NCBI RefSeq assembly: GCF_023343835.1
Contig: NC_064472.1
Coordinates: forward strand, 9,911,469-9,975,468
Length of the DNA: 64,000 nucleotides
Direction: 5' to 3'
Source of the DNA: Lagopus muta
Taxonomy: Eukaryota > Chordata > Aves > Galliformes > Phasianidae
Shown here: in pieces, positions 57,001 to 64,000 of the stretch
Numbering within the stretch: position 1 is the stretch's first letter
Layout of the letters: each line of letters begins with the position of its first letter
Translations under genes and position numbers: made by a program
The notes under the pieces: model-generated
Database searches by the model: none
What the model saw: only the letters and a program-made list of their open reading frames with translations
Told to the model about the DNA's origin: nothing

Positions 57001-57288
57001 GACACAACCCAATGATGCCTGAGTGCCTTGGGACTGGTGGACACCATCTTCAGCCCTCTCCAACATGTTGCCATCAGTCAAAAGAGGGAAAGATGCAGAG
57101 CCAGCTTGCAGGGAGAGGAGCAGCAAAAGATTCTTTTGAAGAGAGAGGAGAAACCAGTGCTTACCTTCTTCCCTTTCTCCTTCCTCAATTTTCCCTGAAA
57201 CTGCTCCTGCTCCTGAAGACTCTCTCTGTTTCCCCAGCTGAGGGAGGAGGACCAGCAAGAAGGCCAGCACCTGCCCTCGTATGGCCAT
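50930..57288 (-). CDS. Gene B: sushi/FN3 receptor with an ITAM tail
   Basis: Predicted receptor of about 588 residues. Exons in transcript order: 57288-57165 (signal), 55560-55324, 55009-54767 and 54488-54252 (three sushi), 53788-53498 (FN3-1), 53414-53317 and 53198-53006 (FN3-2), 51962-51860 (transmembrane), 51448-51402 and 51271-51200 (ITAM tail), 51051-50930 (tentative last exon). All phases fit. The tail contains YVELQPYENSDIYSVI, which matches YxxL-x8-YxxI with Glu at Y-3: a canonical ITAM, the motif that recruits Syk/ZAP-70-type kinases. A YEN motif between the two could bind Grb2-type SH2 domains. No phosphatase domain follows. The juxtamembrane exons of A and C are absent, and the transmembrane exon uses a GC donor. 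Activating function is inferred from the motif. Confidence 0.76.
51200..51448 (-). CDS. Gene B ITAM exons
   Basis: Exon 51448-51402 encodes RRRKAVPIKAEEDHYV and exon 51271-51200 encodes ELQPYENSDIYSVIKGR and SLSQEET. Phases 2-1 and 1-1 join exactly within the ITAM, splitting it between Val and Glu as happens in many ITAM genes. The tyrosines are near residues 523, 529 and 535. Confidence 0.74.
51860..51962 (-). CDS. Gene B transmembrane exon with a GC donor
   Basis: Encodes GQFLGSWPWTAVTVVVV and continues hydrophobic to WFVLSR. It enters in phase 1 and leaves in phase 2, as in genes A and C. The 5' splice site reads CCAG then GCGAGT, where gene C has CCAG then GTGAGT: either a functional GC-AG intron or a disabling change. 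Confidence 0.72.
52225..52900 (+). repeat. CR1 LINE 3' portion in a gene B intron
   Basis: ORF2 3' region (HVLATQKAHSILGCIKRSM) and 3'UTR ending ttattatgattctacgattc. It fills the intron between FN3-2 and the transmembrane exon, where genes A and C have their juxtamembrane exons. Confidence 0.85.
53006..53788 (-). CDS. Gene B FN3 domains 1 and 2
   Basis: Exon 53788-53498 is FN3-1 ([27 protein letters not shown]). Exons 53414-53317 and 53198-53006 form FN3-2 (GEIIGYQ | LNFTARRA, PGSKYTVTVQGLTAAGAG). They are homologous to the A/C exons, but intron sequences differ, so they are outside the recent conversion. Confidence 0.83.
54252..54488 (-). CDS. Gene B sushi (CCP) domain 3
   Basis: Phase 1-1 exon of 79 codons with cysteines in GKCQKP, LTCPVGYW, VSCMKQ and MICVG. 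It is an older tandem copy of the exon at 55324; the upstream introns also share the [25 protein letters not shown] text. Confidence 0.84.
54767..55009 (-). CDS. Gene B sushi (CCP) domain 2
   Basis: Phase 1-1 exon of 81 codons with cysteines in EMCQRP, LRCPEGL, VRCSRG and VKCVG, and Trp in LWLGR. It is the intact counterpart of the decayed gene A exon at 25762. Confidence 0.84.
55130..55735 (-). repeat. Second inverted-repeat arm (gene B side)
   Basis: Reverse-complement partner of about 26100-26670. It spans gene B sushi exon 55324-55560 and flanking intron sequence. Exon differences include QDSRIH/KLGPRIH and FNKAVT/VNTSLM. Confidence 0.8.
55324..55560 (-). CDS. Gene B sushi (CCP) domain 1
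   Basis: Phase 1-1 exon of 79 codons with cysteines in [20 protein letters not shown] and MRCVG. Paralogue of gene A sushi 4. Confidence 0.84.
55815..55858 (-). pseudogene. Truncated sushi exon remnant in gene B
   Basis: The first 45 nt or so of an EQC-type sushi exon (GECPKSQWDKDSSLH, with the acceptor-side text ctgtcacactttgtcccc) are preserved. They then run directly into what is, elsewhere in the cluster, the intron that follows an EMC-type sushi exon (ctgcccttcctgcccagg). A deletion appears to have joined the two. The acceptor keeps an AG but there is no domain left to splice, so I treat it as non-functional. Confidence 0.65.
56396..56600 (-). repeat. CR1 LINE 3' end in gene B intron 1
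   Basis: Begins tcatagaatcaaaggttatc on the plus strand and continues with antisense CR1 3' text. It lies between the leader and the first sushi exon of gene B. Confidence 0.8.
57165..57288 (-). CDS. Gene B signal-peptide exon
   Basis: The ATG at 57288-57286 opens MAIRGQVLAFLLVLLPQLG, followed by a polar Ser/Glu-rich segment (KIEEGEREE). It ends in phase 1 at a GTAAGC donor. Upstream codons in the same frame are open, but the leader supports this start. Confidence 0.74.
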
Positions 57289-57939
57289 GCTGTTGCCACA
57301 GCATACGCCCCACTCAGCACTGCTGGGGAAAGGTGTCTGCACTGGAGGGAGAGGTGCAAACACAGAAATGAAACAACAACCAGGGAAAATCACACGTGGA
57401 GTGAGGAGCTTCCTCTTTGGGCAGTCAGCACCCACAGAGCTGCTCCATGCCCACGCACACTGAGACACCTCCAAAGACTCCTTAGAGCCACTCCACTGTC
57501 TCAGGGAGAGCATGAGGGGGAAAACACTGCCTGGGGTGGGGATGGAGGAAAAAAGGGAGAAACTGCAGGCAGGAGGTGCTGCAGCATCCAGACAGGTTCT
57601 TGGCTGCAGCTGGTGGGGGGGAGGAGGAAGGAGCTGCAGAGGCCAGCAGGATGGACCCACACCACCTCTCACCTAATCCACATCTCTATCCGCAACCTCA
57701 TCCCCTGTCTTCATCCTCAATCCCATTCCCACTCCCCTGCACTCCTTGTGGGGATGTGAAGGGGTTGAGAAGCAGAAGGGAAGTTGACACTGGGAAAAGA
57801 AGGGGTGGGGAAAAGCAATTTAAACTTTTCCTTGATAACATTTTTTTCTCACTCTCCATATCTATTTGTGCAGACAACAGGTTAATTTTCCCAGAATTTT
57901 CCTTGTTTTGCCTGGAGCACTGTTCAGTCAGTGTCTTTA

Positions 57940-58225
57940 TAGAATCATAGAAACATTACGGTTAGATAAGACCTGTAAGATCATGAAGTCCAACAGCCGC
58001 CTAACACTACCAAATCCTCCACCATGCCATGTCCCTAAGTACCACATCCACCCACCTCTTAAATACCCCCAGAGATGGCAACTTCCCTGGGCAGCATTTT
58101 CTATAACCTAACCACGAAAAAGCTCTTCCTGACCCCTAACATAAACCTCCATCTCCTCCTCCTGAGATGCATGAGAGAGTACCTGGGAAGCGCCTGGCTG
58201 CAGTCTGAGGTCAGCCCACCACTCT
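57940..58225 (-). repeat. CR1 LINE 3' end upstream of gene B
   Basis: Begins tatagaatcatagaaacatt on the plus strand; antisense CR1 3' text follows. It is about 650 nt upstream of the gene B start. Confidence 0.8.
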
Positions 58226-60717
58226 CATCTTAAACCAGGCCTTCACTACTGTTTGTTAGAGCTAACAAGATACTAAGGGTGAAAATATGTTCACTTTTCC
58301 CCCCTGTCTAAGTCAGTAGGATGAACTGTGTACCACTTTTCACTGCCTTCACTAAGTCCTGCTGCCACAACCCTGTTGTTGAGCCCCAACTGTGGACCTT
58401 CCAGATCTGCTGAGCTCTTGAACCCACTATATGCAGCCTTCTCCATCAAACATTCCCTGCTACCCTGCTCTGTCCACATTTCCTCCATGGTTTATAGGAT
58501 GTGAGGCACCTCAAAACGGAGTGCATACAATAGTGGGGTAAGAGAATCTTTCTGAAGCTGGGTGGAGAAGATTGTTCTTGGCTACTTCAAGCAGAGCCTT
58601 TGTGTATGTTAGAAAATTTATCTTTTTTTGCTTGTTTGTTTGTTTTTTTGTTTGTTTTAATTTGTTTTCTCGATGTATAACAGACAATAGAGAAAAATGC
58701 TGAAATGCTGCACCAAAGGCCACAGCACTCAATCGCATGCCTGGCTCCTACACAGCATAGCATTGCAGCTGCTGGTTCAACAGATGATGCCTTATTTCAC
58801 CAGGATCCCCAGCGCAGAATCCAAATCAGGAAGGTTTCCAAGAGACAGTCAAGTCAGCAGATCACGAATCCTTGCTCAGTATGGCACGACTTAACGGAGT
58901 TTCGTCTCCATCAGAACACCCACTGGGGCTCCACAAGCATGTGACATCTGGGCTGTTTGTGCTCTACATACAGTGTTTTAGTCCTTAGAGCAGGACTGCC
59001 TCATAAAGACATCTCAACACATTGTAGATGCTTTCTAATATTGATTTCCTGTGTAGCATTCAGGAAAGCTACCCAGCCACACAATCGCCCCTCAAGAGGA
59101 CTGAGGCCTCAAGGCTGCAGGTTTGGCCATCACAAGTATGATTGATGAGCTGCTTCCTGACGGTTCCATCAGCAATCAATCATCAGTGAATTCAGATCAC
59201 AGTCAGATCTTTGGGCTGCAAAGAGGGAAACCCAAACCACCTGCAATTTACAAGCAGTCTTACTTCTGATAGGGAAGAACACTGAGGGCATGATGTGATA
59301 CCGTGTGACCTGGACTCCTGGCTTGGAGTCCAGATGTTCTGCTGATGGTCAGAGACTGAAAGTGCCAGCAGAATCCAAAGAGGTCTCCATTATCCAACCC
59401 ACCAACCACCCTGCAGTGTCACCAGCAGAACAAAAGCACTATGTTAGCCTGTGCTGCAGCGGAGCTAACAACAGGGGCAGACATTACTTCTTTCAAGTGT
59501 ACGGAGCTGTGAGCATAGGAGCTCACCAAGCTGATGACAGACCCCAGATATCCCAGCCTGCTGCAGGGCGATGGCAGAAGGAAGATGCCCCAATAGCACA
59601 GGAGCACAGCAGGATCCCTGGAGCACAGACTGCATTAGGGTGTTTTGCAGCCTGGGCAGGGACTCCCTCTTGTGGCATTGGCCACCCAAGTCTGTCACCA
59701 CTGCCCTCGAATGCTGCCCCACTCCCTTTGCTGCAGACTGCCGTCCACTCCCACATAGCCATGCACTTGCTGAATACCCAGAAAGGTATTTTCAGCACAC
59801 CAAAATGGACATAAGCAGCATGCAGCTGGGAGCAGGGTGGAGTGAGGCCAAAGGGACATAGGCTGCTGCGTTTTGGTTTGGAGAAGATATGTTCACAAGT
59901 GGGATTTGCAGCTCAGACCTCCAGGCAGCTTCACATCTGGTCCAGCCCTTCCTGCCGCCTTCCCCAGGGCTGCCTCAGCACGTACCACCCTGCTTCTTGG
60001 ACAGGGAACCTGGCTAAGCCCAGGAAGTGGGAACTGTGGGATTTCAAGTGATGTTTCAGCTTCCTCCCAAAGCCTGCTTTCTGACGGCACCATTTTCAGG
60101 GCACCTCTGCTCCAAGACCAGTACTTCTCACTTCTTTCTGTCCCTCATTTTTGCACCTATCTGCCCTCTGGCAGTGGTAGCATATTGTGCCTGGAGTCTT
60201 GCTGCTGTATCAGAGCAGCTCTCTACCTCCTACACATATCCTTCACACCTCCTTCTTTGCACAAGACTCTACAATGTTCCTCCTGTAACGCTCCACCCAG
60301 ACCCACATGCTGGCCCCACGCATCACAGCTCTCCTCCACATGCAGCTGACTGTATGTGTGAGTATGGTGGAGTGGTGAATCTCTCCTTCCATATGCAGCA
60401 GGTCTGAAATAAAGGGGTTGGCATTTCCCCCTTTCAGCTCTCAGCCTGCACAGAGTCCAGAGGAAAACAAATCCTGAGAAACTGCCTATGCCACCCAGGG
60501 TAGCTGGGAACAGAGAAGTGCCCAAAATATCCTGAGCCCGGAAGGAAACAGATGAATAGGGAAGAAAAAGCCAAGCAGCTGTTTTTCCAGTGAGCTGGAG
60601 CCAGTGGCCTGGCAGAGGGGGAAGGTGGCACAGCTCACAGTGTGAGCAGGGCTTCTTCAGGATGCACAGTGCTTTGTCTTGCATGGCCCTGCTCCAGCTA
60701 TGTTTTGGAGGGAATGG
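58226..60717. other. Intergenic region upstream of gene B
   Basis: About 2.5 kb with a T/(GTTT)n tract at 58622-58672. Several ORFs over 60 codons have no recognisable domain. I see no gene. Confidence 0.4.
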
Positions 60718-61454
60718 TGTAGGAATGGAATGTTGTTTCTACACTAAATATTGAAAAGAGGGTATTGATCTGAAGAAGTAGAATACCATTTATTTGTATT
60801 TTGTAACTTGTCTTTAGAAATAGCTGATGTGAAAAAGTAGAAGTACCATACATTTTAATACCATATTTTAGAAATACAGTTGCTGAATTACGTGATTAAT
60901 TCTTGCTTGCAAAACTGCAATGGTTTCTAAATGTTCCAAATAGTATGGGTATAGTCCCTCATTTTGTGAACTAGAAAACATGTTGTAACGCTGTTCTGTC
61001 TGGATAAGAAGCCAGGGCCTCTACACAACACCAGATTGTCTCACTCTCTGGGTTGTTTGGGATGCAACTGGAAGGCATCAAGATACTCCTCTCTATCCTC
61101 CTTCCAAGCTTATCTCTATGCAAGGACAAACAGATGTCCAGAAATGACGGCCAAGTGTTGAGTGGGCAAATGTTACAAGTTAAATAATTAGCGATATATG
61201 CTTAGCTAGCAAAAATTTATGTTTATCCAGTATCCATATGTTTAGTTGAGCATTGGGAAGACTGTGAATCAGAAGCACTCAGCCAATGAAGAACCAGGGG
61301 AGAAAGAGATAAACATCAAGTAATAGGGCATAATAAGATGTAACACTGTCTTCTGTGTGCTCTTCTGCTTGTGGGACTCTCGCCATTGCAATTGCGAATA
61401 AAATCTGCTTTATCAAAGATACCAACCTGATAAATTATTTGGATATTTCCAACA
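60718..61454 (+). mobile_element. Putative ERV LTR
   Basis: AT-rich segment with LTR-like 3' structure. A promoter/polyadenylation block (gtgggactctcgccattgca, then gaataaaatctgctttatca) is followed by a terminal ttccaaca. A TG start near 60718 is a guess. What follows (gtggtgacctcacc) could be a degenerate primer binding site. No same-strand retroviral genes were seen after it. Confidence 0.4.
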
Positions 61455-62318
61455 GTGGTGACCTCACCTTGCTGCCAGCAGGACTGTCCAGGATTCTATA
61501 CAGGGGCTGCATCCTCAGCTTTCCCCTTCTTCCATGTCAACAACTGGGGCTGATGGCTTCCCACAGCTTTCAGGATGTATCAGACCTTTGGCAATAGTGC
61601 TGTGACCTTCTTTCCCACAGAGGCTGGGAGGGTGGGAAAGGAGAGAGGACACTGTGTCCTGGCAGGTTGGTGATAGCAGTGGGTATGGCACGGTGCCCAG
61701 GGAGCAGCTGCACTTTGTTGTATAAATACGTGCACGAAGCCACATATGCTTCCAGCTTGCAGTCAATCCAGCGGGAAGAACCTGAGAAGATCTCAGACAT
61801 TTGCAAGGGGAAAGAATGGGGGTGCTGCCTTGCCTCTGGCCATGAGGGTGATCATGTCTCTGGAAGGAATTAGGAGGTATCAGTCACCCCCTGGGGAGCT
61901 CGAAGAGGTACTACCAGCAGAGGTCTTTCATGAGGGCTCAGGGTACCCACACAGGTGCTCCAGAATGTCCCACAGACCAGGACATGCTGTGAACCATCAG
62001 GTGTGACCTGCACCCCCGATGCTGGATGGTGGTGACACGCTTGGCTCACCACCACGTCCTCCTGCCTGTTACTCCAGGAGACCAGTTCATCCAGTGGTGG
62101 AGCAATCAGGACCAAGGCTCAGTAGGAAACAGTGACTATCCAGCTGCGGCACAGGTGGATGGAAAGTAGGCCACTGTCATCTAGTTTATTACTGTGTTGT
62201 GGTGGAAGGGATGTGCTGCCTGGAAATGGGGCTTGAGTGTGCAGGTGCAGCAGGATTCAAGCCCAGCTCTGCGCTGGAGCCACCAGTTCCAGGTGGTGCT
62301 GCTCCCATTGCCCTTCTC

Positions 62319-63450
62319 TTAGTGCTGTGTTTTGCTGCTGCTGCTGGCCTGGGCACTGTCCTCGTACACAGGGACTTCCCCCTGTTTCCATGTAGTCTGA
62401 ATCAGCCCATGGCAAATGGTGGGTTCATGCTCCCTTCCTGCCCCTGGAGCAGTCAATTCCAGGCGTACTGGACACCCCTCCAAGGACAAGCAAACTGTGT
62501 CCTGCACTCTGCTGCCAGAAGGATTGATAAAAACGTATTAGCAGTTCAGTTGCAGCGTACCACTTGGCTGCTTTGGACTCCACTTGATATTGGAGTTCTC
62601 TCATGTCTGGCACAGCAGCACTTCGCAGTGCTGTGACTTCATTCAGGCCATAACCGTCCACTCTTAGCTTTCACTCTCCTTTGGACTTTCTCACCAACTG
62701 CATGGGACTATGAAGGGTGCAAGTCTTGCTGGTTACTCTTTGGTTCTCCAGTTGGCAAATCCGTGAATGAATAGGAATTAGGGAGTCCTGGTTGGTGTGA
62801 TATTGCCACCAGGGTATCGCTGGAGCAGCGAATGGCACCTGCTGTTCTTCTACTCTTAGCAGCTCCACAACAGAAGGGTCCTCTGTGAGACCAGGCAAGG
62901 TAAACAGCTGTCCTCCATCTCCAAAGCAGCCATACCAAAAGCCCCCCAATATCCTTTGGTGTCCATGAAGTACACTCTGCTGAGGTGGTCTATAGCAGAG
63001 ATGCACGGACCCTCATGGCCAGTCGCAAAAGGATGCTTTCACCACTCCTTCCCAGTTAGGCTCACTTTGGCTTCTGGCACTTGGGATCCCCCTGTCCCTC
63101 CAGAAAGACAGACGGGTTCTGCCCCTTAGTAATCTGATAATATTAGAGAACATTGCACACTAGTGTCTACCACAGCTTTATCCTGCTGTGGTTGCGATGT
63201 GCCAGGCCATTGAATCCACACAGTCTGATGAACCCGATCATCCCTTCCCTCCACCTGCCTGGAGGCAGGGCCCCTCTACGTCTATTATTTCTTTGTCACT
63301 CAATTCCTGTGAATGCAAAATGAAAGGCTGGTTCTTTAACTCAGAAATAGGATCAGACCATCTTCTCTGTCTGGGAGACTGTGCTGAAAGCTGAAGCAAC
63401 CATGTTTCTGAAAGAACCTCCTTTCTCGACTGTTTTCCCTTGCAACTCAT
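62319..63450 (-). mobile_element. Decayed ERV-L-type pol fragment
   Basis: The minus strand carries short, frame-broken pieces of a retroviral reverse transcriptase N-terminal region in the right order. Pieces include IPIHSRICQLENQRV (about 62770), AAVPDMRELQYQVESKAAK (about 62590) and EPTICHGLIQT (about 62405). Stops and frameshifts separate them, so it is inactive. Pieces at 61870-62115 and 63238-63450 may belong to the same old copy. Confidence 0.6.
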
Positions 63451-63674
63451 GTACCTGTGACTGTAGGGTTGTGGTGGGTTTTCATCTCACTTCCTCATAT
63501 CCTCTCCATCACCACCAAAGTAAAGCCACAGGGTGGCACACAGTGTGTACCACCATATCCTCTCTCTTGAGCTCAAAAATGCTTATTTCTGGTAGCTGAG
63601 AGGCTGGTCTGTGCAGGTGAGGAGGAAGTTTTATTCCCTTTGAGTTGCTGGACCTCTCAGTACTGTTCTTAAAC

Positions 63675-63873
63675 ATCTGAAATGCACTCTGAAAGAGTGG
63701 TGATGTACAGGCTGCCTAGGGAGGTGGAGTCACTGCTCCTGGCAGTGTTCAGGAACTGTGGAGATGTGGCACTGAGGGACGTGGGTGAGTGGGCATGGTG
63801 GGGTTGGGTTGAGGGTGGACTAGATGACCTTAATGTTCTTTTCCAACCTTAGCAATTCTAGGAGTCTGTGATT
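63675..63873 (+). repeat. CR1 LINE 3' end
   Basis: Contains aggctgcctagggaggtgga and ggactagatgaccttaatg, ending in ccaaccttagcaattctagg. Typical truncated CR1. Confidence 0.85.
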
Positions 63874-64000
63874 GAGTACAAGCACCAAATTAAATGACTG
63901 ATACAACAAGAGCACACACAGTATACAAACTGTCCAAACTGTAAAAAAAACCCAGACCAGCCCTCAGAGATTATAAACAATGTGGATAGAGTTAAGAAAA

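Noticed and set aside
60718-63450. A single full endogenous provirus joining the LTR-like element and the pol fragment
   Set aside because: The LTR-like element reads on the plus strand and the pol fragment on the minus strand, so they are more likely separate insertions.
1-64000. CRISPR arrays, operons, ribosome binding sites, tRNA or rRNA genes
   Set aside because: The DNA is vertebrate nuclear with spliced genes. I saw no regularly spaced short repeats and no recognisable tRNA or rRNA.

Overview
The window is vertebrate nuclear DNA and almost certainly from a bird. Genes have many short exons with GT-AG introns, and the interspersed repeats are mainly chicken-repeat-1 (CR1) LINE fragments plus avian-type endogenous retrovirus LTR pieces. 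The first gene is RUSC2, which is Z-linked in chicken, so a Z-chromosome origin is plausible; that is inference.

Layout. (1) 599-17240, plus strand: RUSC2, with eleven coding exons giving about 1608 residues, ending in a RUN domain and an SH3 domain; a solo-LTR-like element lies in one intron. (2) 17240-20372: intergenic, with one CR1 tail. (3) 20373-40526, plus strand, 'gene A': signal peptide, four intact sushi (CCP) exons plus one decayed one, two fibronectin III domains, an R2B-type juxtamembrane segment, a transmembrane helix, a catalytically complete tyrosine phosphatase domain D1 and a degenerate D2. (4) 46375-40794, minus strand, 'gene C': signal peptide, one sushi, two FN3, the same juxtamembrane segment, a transmembrane helix and a 15-residue tail. 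(5) 57288-50600, minus strand, 'gene B': signal peptide, three sushi, two FN3, a transmembrane helix and a cytoplasmic tail with a canonical ITAM. (6) 57289-64000: mostly repeat-derived DNA, including CR1 tails, an LTR-like element and a decayed ERV-L pol fragment.

Genes A, B and C are paralogues. All ectodomain junctions are phase 1 apart from those inside the second FN3 and the juxtamembrane module, and equivalent exons share phases across the genes. The ectodomains resemble each other while the tails predict opposite or absent signalling: phosphatase (A), ITAM (B), no motif (C). This resembles paired immune receptors. A 3.15-kb, nearly identical inverted repeat (27075-30236 and 41723-44869) covers exactly the FN3-juxtamembrane exons of A and C and points to very recent duplication or gene conversion. 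Recombination between its arms would swap the tails of A and C in frame. I could not identify a named family with the sushi-FN3-R2B combination; this cluster is the likely undescribed system in the window.
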